Part shown: one piece after another, positions 45,918 through 56,139 of the stretch
How the letters are laid out: every line of letters starts with the position of its first letter
Position numbering within the stretch: position 1 is the stretch's first letter
NCBI GenBank assembly: GCA_963817785.1
Contig: CAWFPL010000002.1
Location: forward strand, 930,001-994,000
Origin: JAKALD01 sp963817785
GTDB taxonomy: Bacteria; Pseudomonadota; Gammaproteobacteria; Burkholderiales; SG8-39
Length of the DNA stretch: 64,000 bases
Reading direction: 5' to 3'
Position numbers and translations under genes: made by a program
The notes under the pieces: generated by a model
The model's input: the letters and a program-made list of their open reading frames with translations, nothing else
Told to the model about the DNA's origin: nothing
Databases searched by the model: none

Positions 45918-47241
45918 TCAGCCTTCGGCCGCGGACTGCGGCGCAGCAGGATTTTTGCGTCGGCGCCGGCGGCGCTTCTTCGGGCCGATTTCCGGCAACA
46001 GCATCGCGCGGCGCGTCTCGGGATCGGCGTCCTGGTAGGTACGCCACCATGCCTCGAGGTCGGCGGGAACTTCGCCGCTCGCTGCTCGCAGCGCAAGGAA
46101 ATCGTAGCCCATGCGAAAGCGCGGCACCTCGAGCAGGTGGTGGGGACGCTGGCCCGAGCGCTGCTCGAAGCGCGGTTGCATCGCCCAGATCTCGCGCATG
46201 GTGGCAGTGAGCTTGCGCGTGATGGCAAGCTTCTCGCATTGCTCGTCAAGCACCTCGTCCATGGCGGTCTCGAGCGCGGGGAGCGGGCGCTCGCCGCGCG
46301 CCTGCCGCGCCTTCCAGGCCGCGAGCACCCGGTGCCAGAGCAGCGCGGCAAAGAGAAATGCCGGCGACACCGGCCGGTCGGAGCGCACGCGCTCGTCGGT
46401 CTGTGCCAGCGCCAGCGTGACGAATCGCTCGCCGAGCGGTTGCTCCAGGATTACATCGAGCAGCGGCAGCAGCCCTTTGTGCAGGCCTTCGTCGCGCAGC
46501 TGGCGCACGCAGGCGCTGGCGTGACCGGAGAGCAGCAGCTTGACCATCTCGTCGAACACGCGTGCCGGCGGGACGTGCTCGATGAGGCTTGCAAGCCGGC
46601 GGATCGGGGCGCGCGTTGCCGCATCGAGCGTCAGAACCGAGCTTCGACGCCATGCGCACCGCGCGCAGCATGCGCACCGGGTCCTCGCGGTAGCGCGTCT
46701 CCGGATCGCCGATCACGCGCAGCATGCGTTTGCGCAGGTCGGTCAATCCGCCGTGGTAAGCGATGATCTCGCCGCTGCCGGGGTCGTAGTACAGCGCGTT
46801 GATGCTGAAGTCGCGCCGGCGCGCGTCTTCCTGCTGCGAGCCGAATACGTTGTCGCGCAGCACGCGTCCGTGCTCGTCCTTCTGGTCAGTCTCGAGGTCC
46901 GCCGCGCGGAAGGTCGACACCTCGACTGTTTCCTGGCCCACGATCACGTGCACCAGGCGGAAGCGGCGGCCGATGATGAACGCGCGGCGGAACAGCGGCT
47001 TGACTTGCTCCGGACGCGCGTCGGTGGCCACGTCGTAGTCCTTGGGGACGATGCCGAGCAGCAGGTCGCGCACCGCGCCGCCGACCACGTAGGCGGCGAA
47101 TCCGGCCTCGGCAAGGGTGTCGCAGACCTTGAGCGCAGCCGGGCTGATCGCGTCGCGGGTGATGCCGTGCTTGCCGGGTGGCACGCGCTGCGGCGAACTC
47201 CCGCCCAGGCCCAGAACGCGGCGAATGAACTTCTTGATCAT
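45918..47241 (-). pseudogene. pcnB: Poly(A) polymerase I with an apparent frameshift
   Basis: The N-terminal part has the nucleotidyltransferase motifs YVVGGAVRDLLLGIVPKDYD and ARRRDFSINALYYDPGSGEI, then VRMASKLG. Coding then shifts frame near 46633-46640 (about one base gained or two lost). It continues in another frame as LDAATRAPIRRLASLIEHV, FDEMVKLLLSG and a basic C-terminus (GPKKRRRRRRKN). Together the two frames give about 440 residues, the usual PcnB length. The break could be a true mutation or a sequencing error in a GC-rich stretch. An active enzyme would promote RNA decay by polyadenylation. Confidence 0.85.
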
Positions 47242-47304
47242 GAAGGGCGGGGATTTTAGCCTTTTCTGGCTGTCACCGAGAACGCCGGGTGCGTCCGAGG
47301 CACT

Positions 47305-47979
47305 TCAGCGAGCCTCCGGCCTGAGCGAGATCACCGGCCAGCCGCGCCGGGTGGCTTCGGCAGCGAGCTGCGCATCCGGATCGACTGCGACCGGGCGCGT
47401 CACCAGCGCGAGCAGCGGCAGGTCGTTGTGGGAATCGCTGTAAAAGCTGCTCTCGGCAAATCCTTTCAGTGGCCGGCGCAGGCCGGCGAGCCAGTCCTCG
47501 ACGCGCCGGATCTTGCCCTCGCGAAAGCAGGGCATGCCGGCGACCCGCCCCGTGAAGCACCCGTCGACGGCCTCGGGCTCGGTGGCGATGAGATGCGGTA
47601 CGCCGAACTCGCGCGCGATCGGCGCGGTCACGAAACTGTTGGTGGCGGTGACGATCGCACACAGATCGCCGGCTGCCAGGTGGTTGCGTACCAGCTCGCG
47701 CGCAGGCTGCGTGATCATCGGGCGAATGCGGCTCGCCATGAAGTCAGCGTGCCAGCGTGCCAGATCCGCGGCCGAGTGCTCGGCCAGCGGGCGCAGCGCG
47801 AAGCCGAGGTACTCGTGGATGTCGAGGGTGCCGGCGACGTACTGCTCGTAATAGACGCGGTTCTGGGCCTCGTAGGTCTCGCGTTCGATTACCCCGCGGT
47901 CGACGAGAAACTGCCCCCACTCGTAGTCGCTGTCGCCCGCGAGCAGGGTGTTGTCCAGGTCGAACAGGGCGAGCTTCAC
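47305..47979 (-). CDS. HAD-superfamily phosphatase, subfamily IB (SerB/CicA-like)
   Basis: The 224-residue protein has the nucleophile motif LALFDLDNTLLAGDSDYEWG at the start, motif II in CAIVTATNSFVTAPIA, a lysine in REGKIRRVEDWL and motif III in FYSDSHNDLPLLALV. This is the phosphoserine-phosphatase-like IB subfamily. The substrate is unknown. It overlaps hda by 4 bases, and the same hda-HAD-pcnB order is seen widely in betaproteobacteria. Confidence 0.92.
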   Translation of the reverse strand: MKLALFDLDNTLLAGDSDYEWGQFLVDRGVIERETYEAQNRVYYEQYVAGTLDIHEYLGFALRPLAEHSAADLARWHADFMASRIRPMITQPARELVRNHLAAGDLCAIVTATNSFVTAPIAREFGVPHLIATEPEAVDGCFTGRVAGMPCFREGKIRRVEDWLAGLRRPLKGFAESSFYSDSHNDLPLLALVTRPVAVDPDAQLAAEATRRGWPVISLRPEAR

Positions 47980-48632
47980 GTGTCCAGTTCCTGCAAGGCC
48001 TGGCGCACCAGCGGGAGCGTAACCGACCGGTGCCGCTCGAGGGAGTAGCGGTCCAGATGCTCGAGAATAGCGTTGAGCGAGGGCATGTCGCGCCGCACGT
48101 GGGTGAGCAGATACCAGACCACTTCGTCGGCGAGCCGCAGCCCGCGCCGCTCGGCTTCGGCGCGCAGCCAGAGCGCCTTGTCGGCGTCGGTGAGCGGTTT
48201 CACCTGGTACACGAGACCCCCTCCGAGACGGCTCCTGAGATCATCGCGCAGCGCCAGCTGCGCGGGCGGGGCGTCGCCCGCCGCGAGGACGACGCCGCCG
48301 GCGTGGCGCGCGCGGTTGATGCGGTGAAACAGCGCGATCTGTTCTTGCTCCGCGAGCCGCTCCGCGTCGTCGACCGCCAGCAGGTGCACGGTGGGCGCGC
48401 CGAGCACGCTGCGCGCGTCGACATACGCCGCATCGGACGCGGCGCTGGCCGCGGCACGCAGAAGGTGCGTGCGTCCCGAACCGGGTTCGCCCCACAGATA
48501 GATGACCGGTTCGCTCGGGCGTCCGGCCGCTGCCGCGCGCAGCCGGGCAAGCAGCTCGGCGTTGGCGCCGGGCACGAAGTTGTCGAATGTAGGCTCCGGA
48601 GCCGGCTGGATCGCGAGCGAGAGCTGCCGCAT
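47976..48632 (-). CDS. hda: DnaA regulatory inactivator Hda
   Basis: The 218-residue protein is a DnaA-like AAA+ without the DNA-binding domain. The N-terminal clamp-binding motif is RQLSLAIQP, the Walker A-like loop is YLWGEPGSGRTHLLRAA, Walker B is LLAVDDAERLAEQEQIALFH, and sensor regions follow. It binds the sliding clamp and stimulates ATP hydrolysis by DnaA. It lies just after the permease gene. Confidence 0.95.
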   Translation of the reverse strand: MRQLSLAIQPAPEPTFDNFVPGANAELLARLRAAAAGRPSEPVIYLWGEPGSGRTHLLRAAASAASDAAYVDARSVLGAPTVHLLAVDDAERLAEQEQIALFHRINRARHAGGVVLAAGDAPPAQLALRDDLRSRLGGGLVYQVKPLTDADKALWLRAEAERRGLRLADEVVWYLLTHVRRDMPSLNAILEHLDRYSLERHRSVTLPLVRQALQELDT

Positions 48633-48634
48633 CC

Positions 48635-49715
48635 TCAGCGATCCTGCGGTTGGTCGCCGTAGAGCGCGCTCGTCAGATAGGCGCGCTTCATGTGGCGCAG
48701 GCCGACCAGCAGCGCTGCGCTCGCCGGGAGCGCGAGCAGGATGCCGAAGAAGCCGAACAGCTGGCCGAAGGCGAGCAGCGCGAAGATCACCGCGATCGGG
48801 TGCAGACCGATGCGCTCGCCCACCAGCAGCGGCGTCACCACCATGCCCTCGAGTGACTGGCCGATGCCGAAGGCGAGCCAGACCCAGAACCACGCCCGTG
48901 AAGTGGTCGAACTGCATCAGCGCGGCGATGGTGCCCAGCGCGAATCCGGTGAGTGCGCCGACGTACGGAATGAACACCAGTACGCCGGTGATGACGCCGA
49001 TCGGCAGCGCGAACTCCAGCCGCGCGAGCCAGAGCGCGAAGACGTAATAAAGGCTCATCACCACGATCACCACCATCTCCCCGCGCAGGAACTCGGCGAG
49101 CACTGCGTCAATCTCGCCCATGATCGCGCGTACCCGGGTATGCAAGCGGCGCGGAATCATGGCGTCCACGCGCGCCAGCAGAGCGTTCCAGTCGCGTAGC
49201 AGATAGAACAACACTACCGGCACCAACAGCACGTTGGCCACGAATCCGACCACGGCCAGGCCGCCGACCTTGAGCGAACCGAGGACCTGCGGCACCAGGC
49301 CCTTCTGGCCCGCGAGCAGGCCGCTCAGCATGCGCTTAATGGAGTCAAAATCGAGCTGGAGATCGACCCCGTAGTGGCGCTTCAGCCACGGACCGAGCTC
49401 CTGGTTGATCCAGGTGAAGAAGGCCGGCATGCGGCCCGCCAGTATCTGCAATTCCTTGTAGAACAGGGGCACGATCACCAGGGCGAGCGCAACGATCAAT
49501 CCCAAGACGAGCAGCAGTACCAGCACGACGGCGAAGCTGCGTCGCAGATGCCGGCCGGTGAGCTTCTCCACCAGCGGGTCGAGAATATAGGCGAGGATCC
49601 CTGCGAACAGGAACGGCGCCAGCATCGGCGACAGCAGGTACACGAGCCCTGCCGCGGCGACCGCAATCGAGAACCAGACCCAGGATTGCTGTCTGGCGAG
49701 GACCGGCGCGGCCAT
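48635..49715 (-). pseudogene. AI-2E/PerM-family permease with an apparent frameshift
   Basis: The N-terminal two thirds read as a PerM-type membrane protein: WVWFSIAVAAAGLVYLLSPM, FLFAGILAYILDPLVEKLTG and VFIPYVGALTGFALGTIAAL. After FDHFTGVV (about 48890-48905) the coding switches frame and continues WLAFGIGQSLEGMVVTPLLV, GERIGLHPIAVIFALLAFGQ and the end ALPASAALLVGLRHMKRAYL. Both pieces together give about 360 residues, as expected. A single indel is enough to explain it, so it may be a recent mutation or a sequencing error. It sits between purM (divergent) and hda. Confidence 0.85.
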
Positions 49716-49782
49716 GTCGGGTAGAATCGGGCGCAATTCAGGCAACTCTAGCACGCCGCGCTGCGGCGCCTATCCCTGCCCC

Positions 49783-50811
<1,029 letters not shown>

Positions 50812-50901
50812 GTCGGACGTGCCGGAGCCACGCTTCTGGGAGTGACACGGATGCTGCGCCACCCCGCGGCGTGCTGTTTACGATTCGTGCCGCAGCCGCG
50901 C

Positions 50902-51369
50902 TCAGCGCCACTCGTTCCAGCGCTTGAGCGCTGCATCCAGCCGTAACCGAGCGACCTCGACGGCGTGCCGGAGCTCCTTCTGGCGCGCGAAGTATGCCGG
51001 CCCCAGGCGGCTTTTGCCGTTGACCATGCCCAGGCGTTCACCCGGCAGCGGCGTGACGCCCTCCTTGCGCCGCGCCTGCGCGCGCTGCAGCGCTTCCCGG
51101 GCGCGAACCACCATCTCGTAGGCGCGGTCGAGCGCACTACGGTCAGCGGCAGCCGCCAGCAGGCCCGAGGTTTCGGCGCGTGACCGCGCCGCCGCGGCCG
51201 GACGGGACGGGGATCCAACCACCCACGTGCCCACGGCAGCCCCGCGCAAAGGAAGCCGGTCCGAGAATGTCGGGTCGCCGGCGCGGTCCCGGTAAACATA
51301 GACCTTCGTGCTGGCCGCGGTGTTTGCGGATGCTGCCAGCAGTATCGCGAGAAGAATCAGGCGGTTCAT
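50902..51369 (-). CDS. DUF4124-type periplasmic protein
   Basis: The 155-residue product has a signal peptide (LILLAILLAASANTAAS) followed by the DUF4124 pattern VYVYRDRAGDPTFSDRLP, in which a small strand domain ends in F-S-D. The rest is a charged helical tail (RAYEMVVRAREALQRAQARR and LRLDAALKRWNEWR). The function of the family is unknown. An ATG two codons upstream is also possible. Confidence 0.8.
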   Translation of the reverse strand: MNRLILLAILLAASANTAASTKVYVYRDRAGDPTFSDRLPLRGAAVGTWVVGSPSRPAAAARSRAETSGLLAAAADRSALDRAYEMVVRAREALQRAQARRKEGVTPLPGERLGMVNGKSRLGPAYFARQKELRHAVEVARLRLDAALKRWNEWR

Positions 51370-51499
51370 CTGCATACCCTGCATGCACTTGGACTCGACC
51401 CGCGGGAGCGAGTTCGCGATGGGCTTGCGCCTTAAGACTGGATTAAGCGCGCCCGAGCACCGGCAGCGTGTGCCACGGTGGTAAAATTTTTTTGCAGCC

Positions 51500-54400
51500 A
51501 TGAACTCGCCGCGCTTCGTTCACCTTCGCCTGCACAGCGAGTACTCGGTGACGGACGGGATCGTCCGCATCGAGGAGGCCGTGCAGCGCGCGGCGGCTGA
51601 TGCCATGCCCGCGCTCGCGCTGACCGACGCCGCGAACGTGTTCGGCATGGTCAAGTTCTATCGCGCGGCGCGCTCGCGCGGCGTCAAGCCGATCGTCGGC
51701 GCCGATTGCTGGGTACGCAACGAGATCGACCGCGACAAGCCGGCGCGGTTGCTGCTGCTTTGCATGACTCACTCGGGCTATTTGCGGCTTTGCGAGCTGC
51801 TGACGCGCGCCTGGCTGAAAAACCAGCATCTGTCGCGCGCCGAGATCGACCGCGGTTGGTTCGCCGAGAGCGGCAGCGATGGCCTGATCGCTCTCTCGGG
51901 TGCGGCTGCGGGGGAGGTCGGACAGGCCCTCGCGGCCGGCAATCGCGAGCTTGCCGAGCGACTGGGGCGCGCATGGGCGGAGTTGTTTCCCGGACGCTTC
52001 TACGTCGAGTTGCAGCGCGCCGGCTTGCCGCACGCCGAGCAACTAGTCGCGCGCAGCGTGGAGCTCGCATCCGCGCTCGGCCTGCCCGTGGTTGCGACGC
52101 ATCCGGTGCAGTTCCTCGCGCCCGACGACTTCCGCGCACACGAGGCGCGCGTGTGCATCGCGCAGGGCTACGTGCTCGGCGATCAGCGCCGTCCGAGGCT
52201 GTTCACGCCGGAGCAGTACTTCAAGTCGCAGGCGGAGATGGCCGAGCTGTTCCGCGACGTTCCACAGGCACTGGAAAACTCCGTCGAGATCGCGCGCCGC
52301 TGCAATCTCGAGATCGAGCTGGGCAAGAGCCGTCTGCCGCGCTTTCCCACGCCGGCGGGCGTAGGCCTGGACGACTACCTGCGGCAGCAGGCCGAAGCCG
52401 GGTTGGCGCGGCGCCTCGAAAAGCTGTTTCCGAAGTCGGCGCACCGCGAGGGCGAGGCCGTACGCTACCGCGAACGGCTCGCGTTCGAGATCGGCACCAT
52501 CGTGCAGATGGGCTTCGCCGGCTACTTTTTGATCGTCGCGGACTTCATCAATTGGGCAAGGCACAACGGCGTTCCGGTCGGCCCGGGGCGCGGCTCGGGC
52601 GCCGGCTCGCTCGTCGCGTATTCGCTCGGCATCACCGACCTGGACCCGTTGCGTTACGACCTGCTGTTCGAGCGCTTCCTCAATCCGGAGCGGGTGTCGA
52701 TGCCGGACTTCGACATCGATTTTTGCCAGGACGGGCGCGACCGCGTGATCGATTACGTGCGCCGCAAATTCGGCGAGGACAGCGTGTCGCAGATCGCAAC
52801 CTTTGGCACCATGGCGGCGCGCGCGGTGGTGCGCGATTGCGGGCGGGTGCTCGATCTGGGCTACAACTTCTGCGACCAGATCGCCAAGCTGATCCCAGTG
52901 CAGCCGGGCAAGACGATCACGCTCGCGATGGCGCGCGAGATGGAGCCGTTGCTCGCGGAGCGGGAACGCAAGGAGGACGAGGTGCGTGAGCTGCTCGCGC
53001 TGGGCGAGAAGCTCGAAGGGTTGACGCGCAATGTCGGCATGCACGCGGGGGGGGTGCTGATTGCGCCCGGGCGGCTGATCGACTTCTGTCCGCTGTACGC
53101 CGCCGAGGGTACGGCCAACGCGGTGTCGCAGCTCGACAAGGACGACGTCGAAGCCGTCGGGCTGGTGAAGTTCGACTTTCTCGGTCTCACCACCCTGACC
53201 ATCCTCGACTGGGCAGAGCGCTACGTGCGGCGCCTGGGCGAAAGGGATTTCTCGCTGGAGAGGATCCCGCTCGACGACGCAGAGACCTACCAGCTGTTGT
53301 CCGCCGGCAACACGACCGCCGTGTTCCAGCTGGAATCGCGCGGCATGCGCGACCTCATCCGGCGTGCTCGGCCGGATCGCTTCGAGGACGTGATCGCGCT
53401 GGTGGCGCTATACCGCCCCGGGCCGATGGATCTGATCCCGGATTTCATTGCGCGCAAGCACGGCCACCAGCGCGTGGAATACCTCGATCCGCGCCTGGAG
53501 CCGATCCTCGGCCCAACCTACGGGATTATGGTCTATCAGGAGCAGGTCATGCAGATCGCGCAGGTGATCGGCGGCTATACGCTGGGCGGAGCCGACCTCC
53601 TGCGCCGCGCTATGGGCAAGAAGAAGGCCGAGGAGATGGCCCAGCAGCGAGACGTCTTCGTCTCCGGTGCGCAGCAGAACGGCCTGAGCCGGACCAAGGC
53701 GACGCAGCTGTTCGACTTGATGGAGAAGTTCGCCGGCTACGGCTTCAACAAATCGCATGCCGCCGCCTACGCCCTGATCGCATTCCAGACCGCGTACCTG
53801 AAGGCGCATCACGCCGCCGCATTCATGGCGGCGAACCTTTCGGCAGTGATGGACGATACCGACAAGGTGCGTGCCATCTACGAGGACAGCCGGGACAATG
53901 GCCTCACCATCCTGCCGCCGGACATCAACGTGTCCGAGTACAGCTTCGTGCCGGTCGACCGCAAGACCGTTCGTTACGGGCTGGGCGCGGTCCGCGGCAC
54001 CGGGCGCTCCGCGATCGAGGCGATCGCGGAGGCGCGTGAGAGCGCGCCGTTTGCCGATCTGTTTGACTTATGCCGCCGTGTGGACAAGCGCGTCGTGAAC
54101 AGGCGCGCCATCGAGGCGCTCGCACGCGCGGGTGCGTTTGACGTGCTCGAGCCCAACCGCGCCAGCCTGCTCGCCAGCGTAGGACGTGCGATGGAGGTTG
54201 CCGAGCAGCAGGAGCGCCAGGCGGCGCAGACCAGCCTGTTCGGCGAAGCGGAAGCAGCGCACCACGGCGCCTTGGCGCTGCTCGATGCGAAGCCCTGGGA
54301 CGCGCGTCACAAGCTGACCGAGGAGAAGGTCGCGCTCGGCTTCACGTTGTCCGGGCACCTGTTCTCGGTGTACGAGAGTGAGCTCGCCGCGTTCCCACGC

Positions 54401-54952
54401 ACGCCGCTCGCCAGGCTCAGCCCGGCCGAGCACCGTGTCTGGCTCGCCGGCATCGTCGCTTCCGCGCGCAGCCAGGTGACGCGCCGCGGACGCATGATGG
54501 TGGTGATGCTGGACGACGGCACGGCGCAGGTCGAGATCTCCGTATTCAATGAGCTGTTCGAGCGCCACCGCGACAAGCTCAAGGAGGACGCGCTGCTGCT
54601 GGTCCAAGGTAAGGTGCAGCGCGACGACTTTTCCGGCGGCCTGCGCGTGACTGCGGATGAGCTGCTCGATCTCGCCGCGTTGCGCGAGCGTTACGCGGCG
54701 CGCCTGCGCATCGCGATGAACGGGCAAGCCGACGCCAATCGGCTGCGCGAGCTTCTCGCTCCGTATCGCGTCGCGGGCGAGGGCGGCTGCTGGGTGCTGG
54801 TGCACTACGAGAGCGGCGCAGCGTCGTGCGACGTGGCCTTGGGCGAGAGGTGGAAGGTGCGCCCGGAGGGTCGCCTGATCGAGGATCTGTCGGCCTGGCT
54901 TTCTCCGGAAAGCGTCCAGGTCGTGTACGCGAACAGCGCCTCGGCCGCCTGA
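51500..54952 (+). CDS. dnaE: DNA polymerase III alpha subunit
   Basis: The 1150-residue replicative polymerase starts with a PHP domain (FVHLRLHSEYSVTDGIVRIE and ALALTDAANVFGMVKFYRAA). The palm catalytic motifs are PVGPGRGSGAGSLVAYSLGI and MPDFDIDFCQDGRDRVIDYV, with later VALYRPGPMDLIPDFIARKH and KFAGYGFNKSHAAAYALIAF. It ends with an OB-fold region (LAGIVASARSQVTRRGRMMV). Length fits DnaE1. Note that its middle region matches the DnaE1 replicase closely, so this is not the DnaE2/ImuC mutagenesis type. TAAAAT at 51482-51487 is a possible -10. An IS110 element lies just downstream. Confidence 0.95.
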   Translation: MNSPRFVHLRLHSEYSVTDGIVRIEEAVQRAAADAMPALALTDAANVFGMVKFYRAARSRGVKPIVGADCWVRNEIDRDKPARLLLLCMTHSGYLRLCELLTRAWLKNQHLSRAEIDRGWFAESGSDGLIALSGAAAGEVGQALAAGNRELAERLGRAWAELFPGRFYVELQRAGLPHAEQLVARSVELASALGLPVVATHPVQFLAPDDFRAHEARVCIAQGYVLGDQRRPRLFTPEQYFKSQAEMAELFRDVPQALENSVEIARRCNLEIELGKSRLPRFPTPAGVGLDDYLRQQAEAGLARRLEKLFPKSAHREGEAVRYRERLAFEIGTIVQMGFAGYFLIVADFINWARHNGVPVGPGRGSGAGSLVAYSLGITDLDPLRYDLLFERFLNPERVSMPDFDIDFCQDGRDRVIDYVRRKFGEDSVSQIATFGTMAARAVVRDCGRVLDLGYNFCDQIAKLIPVQPGKTITLAMAREMEPLLAERERKEDEVRELLALGEKLEGLTRNVGMHAGGVLIAPGRLIDFCPLYAAEGTANAVSQLDKDDVEAVGLVKFDFLGLTTLTILDWAERYVRRLGERDFSLERIPLDDAETYQLLSAGNTTAVFQLESRGMRDLIRRARPDRFEDVIALVALYRPGPMDLIPDFIARKHGHQRVEYLDPRLEPILGPTYGIMVYQEQVMQIAQVIGGYTLGGADLLRRAMGKKKAEEMAQQRDVFVSGAQQNGLSRTKATQLFDLMEKFAGYGFNKSHAAAYALIAFQTAYLKAHHAAAFMAANLSAVMDDTDKVRAIYEDSRDNGLTILPPDINVSEYSFVPVDRKTVRYGLGAVRGTGRSAIEAIAEARESAPFADLFDLCRRVDKRVVNRRAIEALARAGAFDVLEPNRASLLASVGRAMEVAEQQERQAAQTSLFGEAEAAHHGALALLDAKPWDARHKLTEEKVALGFTLSGHLFSVYESELAAFPRTPLARLSPAEHRVWLAGIVASARSQVTRRGRMMVVMLDDGTAQVEISVFNELFERHRDKLKEDALLLVQGKVQRDDFSGGLRVTADELLDLAALRERYAARLRIAMNGQADANRLRELLAPYRVAGEGGCWVLVHYESGAASCDVALGERWKVRPEGRLIEDLSAWLSPESVQVVYANSASAA

Positions 54953-54968
54953 GTAACCGTCTACCGTG

Positions 54969-55931
54969 TCAAGTGCGATGAAGCGAGCTGTCCCAATTGG
55001 AGCGTGTGCGGACCATGGCGTTGAGGATGGTGAGAAGCTTGCGCATGCAGGCGACGATTGCGAGCTTGGGCAGTTTGCCTGCGCCGATCAGGCGCTGGTA
55101 GAAGGCACGGATCACGGGATTGCGGCGCGTGGCGGTAAGCGTGGCCATGTACAGCACGCGGCGTACGTCGAAGCGTCCGCCCTGGATGCGTCGTCTGCCG
55201 CGGCTGTTGCCGGAATCGTTGGCGATGGGGGCGATGCCGACCAATGCGCTGATGGCGCGCCGATTGAGCCGGCCGAGCTCGGGCAGCTCTGCGATGAGCG
55301 TCGCGCTGGCGATCGGACCAATCCCGGCCCCGGGCTGAAGCAGCGCGTCGAGCTCGGCGAAGTGCTGACGAACGTGGGTGCTCATCTGGGCCTCGAGGTC
55401 ATCGAGTTGGGCGCGAATCGCCTTGATCATCGCCTCGATGCTGGGGCCCACCAGCGGGGTGGGCAGTTGCAGCCGCTGGCGCTCGGCGCCGAGCATGTCC
55501 AGCAGCTGACGCCGGCGAGTCACCAAGGCCGCGAGCTCCTGTTGCCGCGGCTCGGGCAGAGGACGCAGGAAGCGCCCGAGGTCGTCGCGGCGCAGCAGCA
55601 CCGCGGCCAGATCGGCCAGGGTGCGCGCGTCGACGCGATCGGTCTTGGCCAGGCGCCCCATCGACTTGGCGAATTCGCGCGCCTGTCGCGGGTTGACCAC
55701 CGCCACCGCCAGGCCTGCGGCCTGCAGCGCGCAGGCCGGCGCCGCCTCGTAGCCGCCGGTGGCCTCCATGACCACCAGCGACACCCCCAAGGGCTGCAGC
55801 GCCGCCAACAGCGCCGTGTGCCCCTGGGCATCGTTCGCGAAGCGCTCGGCGCCAAGCTTGGCGCCGAGCGCCGCTACATCGACGTGCGCCTTGGCGACGT
55901 CGATTCCCACCACGACTGAGGAACCGGACAT
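54969..55931 (-). CDS. IS110-family DEDD transposase (recombinase)
   Basis: The 320-residue protein has an N-terminal RuvC-like catalytic domain with VVVGIDVAKAHVDVAALG (first Asp), LVVMEATGGYEAAPACALQA (Glu) and KTDRVDARTLADLAAVLLR (Asp pair). The C-terminal Transposase_20 domain has LLQPGAGIGPIASATLIAEL, ALVGIAPIANDSGNSRGRRR and VLYMATLTATRRNPVIRAFY, which holds the catalytic serine region. It is full length. The ATG at 55931 is chosen because the RuvC core begins right after it; a longer frame extends into the leader. Confidence 0.94.
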   Translation of the reverse strand: MSGSSVVVGIDVAKAHVDVAALGAKLGAERFANDAQGHTALLAALQPLGVSLVVMEATGGYEAAPACALQAAGLAVAVVNPRQAREFAKSMGRLAKTDRVDARTLADLAAVLLRRDDLGRFLRPLPEPRQQELAALVTRRRQLLDMLGAERQRLQLPTPLVGPSIEAMIKAIRAQLDDLEAQMSTHVRQHFAELDALLQPGAGIGPIASATLIAELPELGRLNRRAISALVGIAPIANDSGNSRGRRRIQGGRFDVRRVLYMATLTATRRNPVIRAFYQRLIGAGKLPKLAIVACMRKLLTILNAMVRTRSNWDSSLHRT

Positions 55932-56130
55932 GATCTTCGTCTCCCATCCTTGTGCATGCGCGCTCGAGGGCGCGCGTAACCGTTCGGGCTCTGCGAAGAC
56001 CAGCGCGGCGTCCGTGTGCAATCGACTCAGGCACGGGCTCGAACGCCCAAGGCGCTACCAGGCTACACGGGCCGGTCTGGCTGCCTCAACGGCAATCAAA
56101 CTCTACCGCGCTGGTCGGGACTGAAGATAC
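55932..56130 (-). ncRNA. Candidate IS110 bridge RNA in the transposase leader
   Basis: In IS110-type elements the leader upstream of the recombinase gene encodes a structured RNA whose loops pair with donor and target DNA. Here an exact 11-bp inverted repeat, GACCAGCGCGG at 55998-56008 and CCGCGCTGGTC at 56106-56116, could close a domain of about 97 bases. Inside it lies a smaller hairpin (GGGC-GTTCGA-GCCC). No protein-coding frame of interest crosses it. The RNA call is inferred from position and pairing only. Confidence 0.45.
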
Positions 56131-56139
56131 AAGGCGCGC

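Larger units (their letters stand above)
54957..56130 (-). mobile_element. IS110-family insertion sequence
   Basis: The element contains one intact DEDD transposase read leftward, with a non-coding leader of about 200 bases upstream of it and a short tail downstream. No terminal inverted repeats are seen, as is usual for the IS110 group, so the boundaries (just after dnaE and just before the FAD oxidoreductase) are approximate. The leader carries strong RNA-structure potential (see ncRNA entry). Confidence 0.75.
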
